DNA of 64,000 nt, taken from the NCBI RefSeq assembly GCF_011764425.1, contig NZ_BLPF01000002.1, forward strand, positions 1,426,997-1,490,996, in the 5' to 3' direction. The notes beneath the pieces are model-generated. The model did no database searches, was not told the DNA's origin, and saw only the letters and a program-made list of their open reading frames with translations. Made by a program: the position numbers and the translations under genes. Source of the stretch: Phytohabitans houttuyneae. Lineage in GTDB: Bacteria; Actinomycetota; Actinomycetes; Mycobacteriales; Micromonosporaceae. Below are positions 51,014-60,744 of this stretch, piece by piece; positions within the stretch are counted from its first letter, which is position 1, and every line of letters begins with the position of its first letter.

Positions 51014-53292
51014 ATGATTGACGACCCGTTACTTCAGGCGGTCGCCGCCGCCGTGGTGGGCAAGGCGGTCGACGCCCTGACCGAAAGCGCCGCGGCGGTG
51101 TTACGACGGCTGCGTGGCCGGGCCGCCGCCGATCCCGCGACCGCGGGCGTGCTGCGGCTGGCCGACGTGGATCCGGAGGCGTTGGCGGCGTTGCGGGCGG
51201 TGCTGCGCACCGCGGCCGCCGCCGACCCGGAACTCGCCGACGCCATGACGGTCTTGGCGCGGCAGTTGCCGGTCCCGCGGCAGCTGCCACCAGCCACCAC
51301 CGTCTGGGTCAACCGGGACAGCCAGCTACAGGCCCTGAAGCGGGTCGCCGCACGCGCACCCCGGTGCAGGGCCGTCGCGGTGCTGCACGGCCCGGCCGGG
51401 GTGGGCAAGACCGCCCTGGCTGTCCGGGCCGCCCAGGCGTTGCCGTGGGCGGCCGATGGGGACCTGTACGTCGATTTGCGCGGCCGTGCCGTAGGTGGGT
51501 CGCTGCCGCCCTCGGTGGCGTTGGCGCGGCTGCTGCGCTCGCTCGGCGTGCCCGACGAACGGGTCCCCCCAGATGCCGACGAACGCGTCGCCTTGTGGCG
51601 GTCGCTGACCGCCTCCCGGAAGCTGACCGTGGTGCTGGACGACGCCGGATCGGCCGAGCAGGTGGAGCCGCTGCTTCCGGCCGCGGCCACCTGTGTGGTG
51701 TTGGTGACGAGCCGGGCACCGCTTGCCGATCTGGTCGCCGCCGGCGCTTATCCGGTGCTGGTTGGTCCGCTGGACCAGGACGCCTCCGCGATGCTGTTGG
51801 CGGCGATCTGCGGCCAGCGGCGGTTGACGGCCGAACCCGCCGCTGTCGCCGACCTGGTGAAGGCGTGCGCCGGCATGCCGTTGCCGCTCGCGATCACCGC
51901 CGCGCACCTGGCCAGCCATCCAGATCAGGCGGTAGCGGCCGCTGCCGGCCAGCTGAACAACGCACCAGCCACGCCGCCCACCCTTGCCGACGCGGCACGC
52001 CTTGACTGTGGAGGTCTTGCCCTGATGTCCGCGATCGACGCCGCCTACTCAGGTTTGCCTGCCCCGGCCCAACGGCTGTTCCAGGCCATGCTCAGCCATC
52101 CTGGGCCGGACTTCACCGCACGCACCGCAGGGGCCGGTCTCGCCGTTGCGCAGGACGCGACAGCTGCGCCGCTGGCGATACTGGTGCACGCCCGTCTGCT
52201 CCAGCAGCCGGCGCCGGGCCGGTACGGGTATCCCGCGCTGGTGCGCGAGTTCGGCCGTGACCTGCCGACCGACCCGGCCGGTCGGGACCAGACCCTGCGC
52301 CGGATCGTGTTGGGGTATCTGGCCGACGTGCGGGCGGCGGACCGGATCCTTACCCCTACCAGCGGTACACCGCCGACTTCGCCCACCATGTCGCCGGCCT
52401 TCCACCATACGAATTCGACAGCGGGCGGGCTGCGCTGGCCTGGTTGGAGGCCGAGAGGGTCAACCTGGTCGATGTGGTCGCGGCCGCCGCGCCGCACCTA
52501 CCTGAGCTGGCCTTCGCGGTGTCGTACGGGATGTGGCCCCTGTTTCACCTGCGCCGCCACCATCACACGCGTCAACGGGTTGACGTACTCGCCGTCAGCT
52601 GCGCGCAGCGGCTCGACAACCCCGGCTACCTGGCGGCGGCCCTGAACCGGCAAGCATGGGGCTGCTACGACCGCGGCGATCACACCGCCGCCGCTGACCT
52701 GTTCACCCAGGCACAGCAGACCGCGACCGACCAGCACGAGCAGGCCGCCGCACTGGCCGGGCGCGGCACAACCGCCCTTGCCCTCCACCGCGTCGCGGAC
52801 GCGATCGCCGACCTGACCCAGGCGCTGGCGCTGTACCGACAGCTGGGCAACCCACGACGCATCGCGCTCACCCTCATCGGCTTGGCCCAGGCCCACACCA
52901 CCAACCAAGCTGCGCGCGTCGCCATCGATCTGCTCAGCCAAGCCGTTGACCTGCTCACCGACCTGGACGCCCCAGACCCGGTCAACCTGGCCCGCGCCCG
53001 GACCCACCTGGGCCGCGCTCTGATCACCAACGGCGCGTACGAGGTGGCCGCCGCCGAACTCGGCGCCGCGCTCGCCATGACGCAGAAAGCCGGGCTGACC
53101 CGCGGCCAGGCCCAAGCCCATCACGGCCTCGGCGAACTCGCCCTGGCCCGACACCGGCCAGCGGGTGCCCTCGCGCACCTGCAACGCGCGCAGGCCCTGT
53201 TCGCCGAGCTCGGCGACACCGAAGCCGCCGACGTGCGAACCATGCTGGCAGCCCTCCCAGCCGGCACCACTGATCGGGCCCAGCCCGAATGA
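51014..53292 (+). pseudogene. STAND ATPase with TPR domain, one-base frameshift
   Basis: From ATG 51014 the N-terminal domain is helical; an NB-ARC-type ATPase follows with VLHGPAGVGKTALAVRAAQA (P-loop, near 125), LTVVLDDAGSAEQVEPLLPA (Walker B) and VLVTSRAPLADL (sensor), then GMPLPLAI. The frame is lost after DRILTP at 52353-52356, where one C is missing: the other frame continues YQRYTADFAHHVAGLPPYEF, then AALAWLEAERVNLVDVVAAA and TPR helices (LNRQAWGCYDRGDHTAAADL and others) to 53292. The restored protein would have about 760 aa. Such STAND proteins act as regulators or defence sensors. It is flanked by the two paralogous helicases. Confidence 0.85.
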
Positions 53293-53452
53293 GGACCGCC
53301 CAGCACACCCGGCGTACACCAGTCCGCGGCGGGACTGAGGCGAGAACTCCGCCCGCCCTGGCCGTCCCGCGCCACCACCGGCGCTACCTGCGGCCGCCGC
53401 AATCGCGTCCATCATCGACGGTGACGGACGAACCCACCCTCACGGACATGTC

Positions 53453-55795
53453 ATGACCGCCGACGTCGTGCCACCGGCGTCGGTGGGTGGTCGGGTGTTG
53501 TGGCCGCACCAGCAGCGGGCGGTGGACCGCTGGTGCGGCCAGGTCCGCGACGGCCAGCGCGGCACTGTGGTTGCCGCCTGCGGAACCGGCAAGACCCTGG
53601 TCGCGGCGGACGCATCGGTTCGGGTGGCAGCGCACGAGCCGGTGGTGATGATGGTGCCCACCGTCGACCTGCTCGCGCAGACGGTCAAGCAGTGGCAGGA
53701 CTACCTCGGCCCGGCCATGGGTCGGGTGGTCGCAGTGTGCAACATCCGGCAGATGCAGCACACGGCCCGGCAGGCCGGCGTGAGCCTGCGCAGCCTGACC
53801 GTCACCACCGACCCGGCCCAGCTGGCCGCCCTGATGGCCGACGGGCGGGTGACGGTGCTGGCCACCTACGCCAGCCTGCCCGTAGTGCGGGCCGCCTACC
53901 GGCTACACGACGCCCGACCCGCCGGTCTGCTCGTGGTCGACGAGGCTCACCGCACGGCTGGGCCGCTGGGCAAGGCATGGGCGGCCGTGCACGACCAGGT
54001 CGCGGTGCCGGCGCGGCGGCGGCTGTACATGACGGCCACCCCGCGGATCTTCCTCGACGACCAGCCGGCGATCAGCATGGACGATCAGACCGTGTTCGGG
54101 CCGGTGGCGTTCCGGCTCGGGTTCGCCGACGCGATCAGCCTTGGCCTGCTGGCCGACTACCGGCTGGTCGTCGCCGTCGTCACCGAGCAGGAACTCGCCG
54201 ATCTGGCAGGTTTTGCCGGTACGACCGGTGAACAGCCCACCCTGACCGTGGCCGGGCGGCCACGGCCGGCGCGGATGCTGGCCAGCCAGATCGCGTTGAG
54301 CCGGGCGATCGCCGACTACCAGCTAAGCCGGGTGCTGGTCTACCACAACCGGGTCGCCTCAGCCGCCCTGTTCGCCCACACCCTGCCAGACGCCGTGAGC
54401 CTGCTGCCCGCGGCAGAGGCCCCGACCCGGCCGGTGCGGGGCTGGTCAGCCAGCGGCAAGTCCAACTTCGCGCACCGGGCGCAGGTGCTGCGCCACCTAC
54501 GCGACCCCGGCGACAACGCCGTCGTGGTGTGCAACGCCCGCCTGTTCAGCGAGGGCCTGGACGTGCCCGCCCTGGACGCGGTCATGTACGCCGAACCACG
54601 CACCTCACTCATCGACGTCGTGCAAGGCGTCGGCCGGTCACTGCGGCTCGGCGGCCAACCACAGAAGACCGCCACCATCGTCGTACCGGTGCTGACCAGC
54701 GAAGCCACCCTGGCCAACGAGCTCGCCCACCGCGACTGGCAACACGTCTGGCAAGTGGTCCGTGCACTACGCGCCCACGACGAACGGCTCGAGGCCCGCC
54801 TCGACCAGGCGCGAAGCGGTACACGGCGCGGCGAGGGCAACATCGGCGGCCTGGCCGACACTGCCGGCGCCGCGGTGGGTCTGTCCTGGCTGACCGCGGC
54901 CGGGCCGCGCGTGCCGGCCGGGTTCGCGGACCGGATCCGGCTGCGCGTGCTCAACCCCGTCCCGGCGGCCAACCAGGACGCGTGGGACCGCTACTACCCC
55001 CTCGCGCAAGCGTTCCACGCCGAACACGGTCACCTGCGCGTCCCGCACGTGCAGACCGACGACGGCTGGCTCGGGTCCTGGCTAGCCCACCAACGGCGGC
55101 TGTACACGGCCGGCAACCTCGCCCCGGACCGGATCGCCGCGCTCGAACGGCTGCACATCATCTGGGACCCGGTCGAGGAGCAATGGCACAGCCGGTACGC
55201 CGAACACTTGCAATGGACCCAACGACAGGCATCCGGCGCCGCGGACACCGCGCCGGACAGCCTGCGGCAATGGTGGACCGCCCAACGCGCCCACCGCCGT
55301 GCCGGCACCCTGCCCGAAACCCGTCGCCAACTGCTCGACAAGGCCGGCTTCGACTGGGACCCACAAACCACCGAATGGCAAGACGGCCTACGTCACGCCC
55401 GCGCCTACCGCCAGCGGTACGGACACCTCCAAGTGCCCTCCAATTACACCAGTGACGACGGGTTCAACCTCGGCACCTGGATCACCAACCGACGAAGCGA
55501 CCACAAACGCGGCCGGCTCAAAGCCGAACGAACCGCCGAACTGGACCAGCTCGACATGATCTGGGACTGCCGCGCACACCGCTGGCAGCAACACCTCGCC
55601 GCTGCCCGCGCCTACCACACCGAACACGGCACCCTACGCGGCGCCGGAACAGTCAACGGCCACAACGTCAGCCTCTGGCTGACCACCGCCCGAGCCCGCC
55701 ACCGCAACGGCGACCTCACCGCAGACCAGATCACCGACCTCGACGCACTCGGCATCGACTGGAACCCCCACCCAGGGCCACCCACCACCGCGTAA
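53453..55795 (+). CDS. Superfamily 2 helicase with HA repeats, paralogue 2
   Basis: The 780-aa protein starts at ATG 53453 (MTADVVPPASVGGRVLWPHQ). It matches the 48364 protein over its length: Walker A VVAACGTGKTLVAADASVRV, VVDEAHRTAGPLGKAWA, TATPRIFLDDQP, VVQGVGRSLRLGGQP and four HA repeats (for example AFHAEHGHLRVPHVQTDDGW). By eye well over half of the helicase part is identical, so this is a duplication. The last repeat is partly degenerate (GTLRGAGTVNGHN). Codon usage is more C-biased than in paralogue 1, so divergence is not recent. Confidence 0.92.
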   Translation: MTADVVPPASVGGRVLWPHQQRAVDRWCGQVRDGQRGTVVAACGTGKTLVAADASVRVAAHEPVVMMVPTVDLLAQTVKQWQDYLGPAMGRVVAVCNIRQMQHTARQAGVSLRSLTVTTDPAQLAALMADGRVTVLATYASLPVVRAAYRLHDARPAGLLVVDEAHRTAGPLGKAWAAVHDQVAVPARRRLYMTATPRIFLDDQPAISMDDQTVFGPVAFRLGFADAISLGLLADYRLVVAVVTEQELADLAGFAGTTGEQPTLTVAGRPRPARMLASQIALSRAIADYQLSRVLVYHNRVASAALFAHTLPDAVSLLPAAEAPTRPVRGWSASGKSNFAHRAQVLRHLRDPGDNAVVVCNARLFSEGLDVPALDAVMYAEPRTSLIDVVQGVGRSLRLGGQPQKTATIVVPVLTSEATLANELAHRDWQHVWQVVRALRAHDERLEARLDQARSGTRRGEGNIGGLADTAGAAVGLSWLTAAGPRVPAGFADRIRLRVLNPVPAANQDAWDRYYPLAQAFHAEHGHLRVPHVQTDDGWLGSWLAHQRRLYTAGNLAPDRIAALERLHIIWDPVEEQWHSRYAEHLQWTQRQASGAADTAPDSLRQWWTAQRAHRRAGTLPETRRQLLDKAGFDWDPQTTEWQDGLRHARAYRQRYGHLQVPSNYTSDDGFNLGTWITNRRSDHKRGRLKAERTAELDQLDMIWDCRAHRWQQHLAAARAYHTEHGTLRGAGTVNGHNVSLWLTTARARHRNGDLTADQITDLDALGIDWNPHPGPPTTA

Positions 55796-56054
55796 CCAGC
55801 CAACCCCAGCCACAGGAAGGCATCCAGGCGTCGAACCGCCACCGCAAGCCAACCTGCCGGCGACACGGCCCACGACACCGGAGCCGAGCCTGAGCGAACA
55901 CCACACACCCACCCCGAACCGCCACCCGTGGGCAAGCCCGCCATCCGCGTCACCCCTGCTGGCGTTCGTTCAAGGTGAGCCGCAAACCTAGCCGCCGACT
56001 GTGCCCGCCCTGCACGCGCGAAGAACGGAAATGCTTCTCAAGGAAGAAGTCGCG

Positions 56055-56869
56055 ATGACCGGCCAGTCGCCCACCGATCGCGGACCATATTCAAAGATTG
56101 ACACGTCGGTGCCGCATTCGGCGCGGATCTGGAACTACTGGATGGGCGGCAAGGAAAACTACGCCGCCGACGGTGTTGCCGGGGACGCGTGCATCGCCCG
56201 GTTCCCCGGCATCGTGGAGCTGGCCAAGCAGTCCCGGCAGTTCGTCATCCGAGCCGTCCACTACCTCGCCGCGCAGGCCGGCATCCGACAGGTCCTCGAC
56301 ATCGGCACCGGCCTGCCCACCATGCAAACACGCATCAGGTCGCCCAACGCGCCGCCCCAGACCCCAAAATCGTGTACGTCGACAACGACCCGCTCGTGCT
56401 CGTCCACGCCCGCGCCCTGCTGCGCAACACCACCGCCGAGGGCGTCACCGGTTTCATCGACTACGACTTCCACAACACCCAACAACTCCTACAGGAAGCG
56501 GGCAACATCCTGAACGTCACCGAGCCGATCGCGGTGATGTTCATGGGCTCGCTCGGCCACGTCGGCGACTACCACCAGATGCGCTTCATCGTGGCCGGGA
56601 TGATGGACGCGGTTCCTTCCGGCAGCTACCTGGTGCTCTGGGACAGCACCAATACCACCGAAGGTTTCAACGAAGCACAGCAGGGCTACAACGACACCGG
56701 CGCTGTCCCCTACGTCCTACGCACTCCCGACCAGCTGCGCGGCTGCTTCGAAGGCCTCGAACTCATCGAACCCGGATTGGTGTCGATCTCCCAATGGCGG
56801 CCCGGCCCATTGGCTGGTGACACCATCCTCACCGTGGACGGGTACGGCGCAGTAGCCCGCAAGCCGTAG
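56055..56869 (+). pseudogene. SAM-dependent methyltransferase, DUF574 family, third copy, frameshifted
   Basis: ATG 56055 follows AAGGAAG. The first frame has SARIWNYWMGGKENYAADGV, the SAM site VLDIGTGLPTMQ, and loses register at the AAA at 56326-56328; one more A would give GLPTMQNTHQVAQRAAP, which is the family sequence. The second frame continues KIVYVDNDPLVLVHARALL and VMFMGSLGHVGDYHQ to the stop at 56869. It is thus a normal-length gene (about 271 aa) with one missing base. It lies downstream of helicase 2 and is the most typical family member of the three. Confidence 0.85.
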
Positions 56870-56872
56870 CAA

Positions 56873-57120
56873 GCCTGCCTGGCGACCTTCCACGCGGCCG
56901 CTGCCCTGTTCGTCACCGACGACAGCGCGCCGCTGCGCCGCCTGCTCGAGGTGACCGGGTTGAGCACGGTCCTTAAGATCACCGATAAGGAAGCGCCACC
57001 GACAACCAAGGTGGCCGGGCTGGTGGCCAGTGTCGAGCTGGCGGTCGCCTCGATGGACGCGGTTGGCGTGCGGGCGGCGCTGATTGACTGGCGGGCGCGG
57101 TACATCGCGGCCTCGGGCGG
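56873..57120 (+). pseudogene. Possible STAS-domain remnant
   Basis: In the frame after the methyltransferase stop, a stretch reads ALFVTDDSAPLRRLLEVTGL and STVLKI, which resembles the C-terminal strand and helix of STAS anti-sigma antagonists. No start or first half is present. It is followed by AVASMDAVGVRAALIDWRAR, of unclear origin. Confidence 0.3.
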
Positions 57121-57173
57121 CACGATGCGGGTGGGCCGGCGACGGGAGGTCGCCGGCCCACGATGCCTGCTGG

Positions 57174-59056
57174 CTATCGCACTCGCATTTGCTGATGGAC
57201 CGCCGCGTCTGGAGCGTAGGTCCGGTCACCGGAGTAGGCGACGTGAACCGGGTACACACCTGCTGAAAGTCCGGCGGTCGGCAGCGTGACGACTGCCGTT
57301 CCGCCGGTCAGCGCAACCACCCGCGTGGTGCCGCCGAAGGTGACGGCGATCTCGCCGGTCACCTTCGGAGCTTTCCTGTGCCGGGATGGTGCCCTCACAT
57401 CGACCTTCACCGTGAACGTGTCGCCACTGACCACCGACGCGGGTGTGGCTTTCGCCTTCACCGCCGCCCTTGCCGTGCCCGGGGGCGTCAGCGTGACTCG
57501 GGCTGAGCTCGTCTTGGTCGGGTCCACCACCGACGTCGCCACGACGGTGAGCGACGACGCGGTCTCAGCAGCGGCCACCGAGAGCAGACCATCCGCGGAG
57601 ATGCTTGTGCCCGCCGAGGTCGCTCCCTTGACCGACCAGGTGACCGCCGGGCTGACACCCTCGTTGGTCGTCACCTGAGCGCTGAACTGCCTGACCCAGT
57701 TCCAGCCCTTCGTCAGGTGCTCAGTCGCGGGCGTCACCGACACGGAGTCGACGCCCGACCACAGGTAGTCCCTGGCGAAGATCGTGAACAGCTGGCCCGC
57801 CGTCATCCCGTCGTGCGCGCCAGGGACCTGGGTCGTCTCGGCGTCGAACCCTCGAGCCCTGAAGTTGTTCGCGATGGCGTTCTGGGCGTTGAGGTTGCCC
57901 TCGAAGACACCGTTGCCGAGGAATACGAAGAGGTCATCGTCCCCGACCGCCTCCGCGACGTTGTCATAGTCTTGCGTCGTGAGGGACGGATTGCCGGAGA
58001 AGTGTCCGTAGAACGCGAACGTGGTCGGGTAGTTCTTGATGACGACGCCGCCCGTCATTCCGCCATATGAGAACCCGCCGTAGGCGCGCCCTCACGCTCG
58101 GTCGAGACGTTGTAGTTCTCTTCGATGAGGGGGAGGATCGTCTGGACCAGGTTGTTGGCGGCGTTGGTCTGGTTGTATGAGGCGAAGCCGAGGCTGGTGC
58201 CCGTGAAGTGATTTCCCATGGTGACAACCACGGTGGGCTCGATCTCGCCCTTAGCCGTCATGTTGTCCAGGATGTTCGGGACGTTCGCAGGGACCATGAA
58301 GTCGGTCTCATCACCGAAGATGCCGTGGGCGAGATACGCGACCTTGTAGGGCTCCGCGCGGTTGGGATCGTAGTTGGCCGGCAGGTAGACGCCGAGGTAA
58401 TGGCCGCCGTCGCCCAGGATCGTGGTGTAGGGGATGTACTGGACGGTGCCCCGCCGTGAGCGGTCCGCGATCGGCAGCTCGTACTCCGCACGCTCCTTCA
58501 GCACCGGGTCGTTCTGTTTCTTGGCGTACGGCACGTACACGGCATCGAGGACGTCGTTGTTCCTGACGCGGAACGAGGATTCGCCAGGGGGCCGAGGGTT
58601 CGTCGAGGCGGGATCCCAGATGCGCTTGTTCACCCAGCCCTGAGTCGGGTCCCAGACCCGGTACCAGTAGCTGAGACTTCCGGCGTGCAGCGGGAGTGAG
58701 ATCGACCAGTATCCCTTCGAATCCCTGGTCATGTCCCTGAGGAACTCGGTGCCTCCAGAGTGGTACCGCCCCGTCTGCCATTCCTCCGGCTGATACCGGG
58801 TGTTGCCGGTATTGACGTCGAGCAGAGTCAGGTCTCCGGCAAGGCGGACCTGCGTGGCATTGGGATTGTGGTAGACAAACCTGACGGTATATCCGGTCGG
58901 TGAACGGTGATCCGCCTTGACGGTCGCGCCTTTCACCATCGCAGGCCCGCCTGCGACGGCAGGTGGCGCGGACACGGTGGCGCCCGCACCGAGTGACATG
59001 AACGCGAGCAACGAGACCGCACGCCTGAGCCCGCGTCGTCCGATCGCCTTCCTCAT
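57174..59056 (-). pseudogene. Secreted esterase (alpha/beta hydrolase) with Ig-like domains, one-base frameshift
   Basis: ATG 59056 follows GAGGAG. A signal peptide (RRAVSLLAFMSLGAGATVSA) is followed by an early-set/CBM48-like domain (YTVRFVYHNPNATQVRLAGD, YWYRVWDPTQGWVNK) and an esterase-D-type domain (YLGVYLPANYDPN, VAYLAHGIFGDETDF, VVVTMGNHF). The frame breaks at 58083-58090, where one base is missing; the other frame then gives AYGGFSYGGMTGG with the nucleophile Ser, and GFDAETTQVPGAHDGMTAGQ with the His. Two Ig-like domains end the protein (about 627 aa in all). It is like carbohydrate or feruloyl esterases, but the substrate is unknown. Confidence 0.82.
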
Positions 59057-59365
59057 CTGCGCATACTCCTCTGTAGTCTCTTCTCGTGGGTATTCGGAGA
59101 CCGGCAAACTGAGGGTCCCTGTTTCACCTCCAATCGAGCTGATATGTGGCGTCCGAGGGCGGGTAGTGCTGATGAATCGATTCGGCTTGCTGCCGGAGGA
59201 TGGACGCGCCTCGTAGTTCGGCGCTGCCGCCCAGGAGCATGGCGCTGGAGGCCGCCGGGAGACGTCTGCGGATGAGACGCGGACATGAGCGCCCTCCTCC
59301 TGGGCCACGCGGCCGCCGTTGCCGTCGATATGCCCGCTCCGGCACCCTCTGGACCTCGCACGGTG

Positions 59366-59617
59366 CTAAATCGAATTAGCAGGGGTAGTGTGGCTGGGCG
59401 TGCCTTTCGGTGTCAAGGGTGTCCGGGGCATTGCGTTGTTCCTGGTCACGGCGTCGACGAGGGCGTTGGGCGGGCGCCCGCCTCGCTCTTGCCGTCGACG
59501 GGCGATGACGAGGCGCCACCGCGCGGCCGTGGTGAGTGTGCCGGTGGTGCTGTTCCCTGCGGCGGTCCACGTCCCGGCGAGGGCGGCGCCGGTCGCTAGG
59601 ACGGCGACGGTCATCAC
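59366..59617 (-). CDS. Small possible exported protein, uncertain
   Basis: The 83-aa frame begins at GTG with a hydrophobic start (MTVAVLATGAALAGTWTAAG) like a signal peptide; the rest is polar. No family was recognised. It lies 54 bases downstream of another small minus-strand frame. Confidence 0.3.
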   Translation of the reverse strand: MMTVAVLATGAALAGTWTAAGNSTTGTLTTAARWRLVIARRRQERGGRPPNALVDAVTRNNAMPRTPLTPKGTPSHTTPANSI

Positions 59618-59671
59618 GAGTCGGGGCCTTCGGCGTGACCGGGTTTGCCAGCCGGCGTAGCCCGTAGCGGA

Positions 59672-59977
59672 TCAGGGTGCCGGTGCGATCAGCAGCGCGG
59701 TCCGGACGGCAAGCGCGTGACCGAGGCGGGTGTCGAGCGTTTCGGTGAGGAAAGTGCCGTCCGGAAGGTGGCGTCGTGAGGTACCGGCGAGGTAGGGGCC
59801 GAAGAGCAGCGCGGTGCCGACGGCGGCGGCGATCGAGGTGGTCCATCCGGTGCAGAGCAGTCGCCGGGCTGCCGGGTTTTCGGTGCCGGCGGGCCAGGCG
59901 TGGACGAGGAAGAACGCGACGAGGCGCCAACCGTTTGCTGGCGAGTACCGCGAAGGCCTGCTGGCTGGTGCCGTCAT
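59672..59977 (-). CDS. Small membrane protein, uncertain
   Basis: The 101-aa frame from ATG 59977 has two hydrophobic segments (WRLVAFFLVHAWPA and TSIAAAVGTALLFGPYLAG), possibly two membrane helices. It is divergent from the oxidoreductase operon. No homologue was recognised. Confidence 0.4.
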   Translation of the reverse strand: MTAPASRPSRYSPANGWRLVAFFLVHAWPAGTENPAARRLLCTGWTTSIAAAVGTALLFGPYLAGTSRRHLPDGTFLTETLDTRLGHALAVRTALLIAPAP

Positions 59978-60159
59978 GCGAGGTGCACCACTGACGCGTC
60001 CGGTCGGACCTGCGTGTCGCCGCCATGGCGCTGTCACCCGGTCCGCGCGGTGCTTGCCGCCTCGGCGGCCGGCCATGTGGAGGACCCGCTCGTCCTTGGG
60101 GCCGCCGGTGCGGCCTGTAGTAGGACTCGCGGGCCGCGGCACCGTAGCACAGTGGTCCT

Positions 60160-60744
60160 ATGAGCGAAGGAACGAGCCGGCGGGCGGTGTTGGCGGGCGG
60201 TCTCTCGGTCGGCGTGGGTGCAGCGGTGGCTTCGACGGGGCCGGCAGCGGGTGCGTCCGCGGTCACCAGGGACAGCTCCCTGACACTGGTCGTGAACGGC
60301 CGTCGCGAGAGGCTCCGGGTCGATGTCCGGGCAAGCCTGCTGGACACCTTGCGTGACCGGCTTCGCCTGACCGGTACCAAGAAAGGCTGCGACCAGGGTG
60401 CCTGCGGCGCGTGCACCGTTTTGCTGGACGGCCGACGCGTCCTGTCCTGCCTGACCCTCGCGGTGATGCACGAAGGAAGCGACGTGACGACGGTAGAGGG
60501 CCTGGCCGAAGGCGACCGGCTGCACCCGGTGCAGCAGGCGTTCATCGACCACGACGCGTTCCAATGTGGATTCTGCACATCAGGCCAGATCGTCTCCGCG
60601 GTCGGGCTGCTGGCCGAGCGACCTGGTGTAACTGCGGCCGAGATCCCCGAGGTGATGAGCGGAAACCTCTGCCGCTGCGCCGCGTACAGCAACATTCGGG
60701 ACGCCGTCGCCGCCGCCGCGCGCCAGTCACGCGAGGGGAAGTAG
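60160..60744 (+). CDS. [2Fe-2S] subunit of a Tat-exported aldehyde oxidoreductase (PaoA/YagT-like)
   Basis: The 194-aa protein has a twin-arginine-type signal (TSRRAVLAGGLSVGVGAAVA) and two [2Fe-2S] domains: GCDQGACGACTVLLDG with the later Cys in LSCLT (plant-ferredoxin type), and CGFCTSGQ with GNLCRCAAY. It belongs to the xanthine oxidase family as a separate small subunit. The stop shares one base with the start of the FAD subunit. The Tat signal suggests export of the assembled heterotrimer. Confidence 0.93.
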   Translation: MSEGTSRRAVLAGGLSVGVGAAVASTGPAAGASAVTRDSSLTLVVNGRRERLRVDVRASLLDTLRDRLRLTGTKKGCDQGACGACTVLLDGRRVLSCLTLAVMHEGSDVTTVEGLAEGDRLHPVQQAFIDHDAFQCGFCTSGQIVSAVGLLAERPGVTAAEIPEVMSGNLCRCAAYSNIRDAVAAAARQSREGK

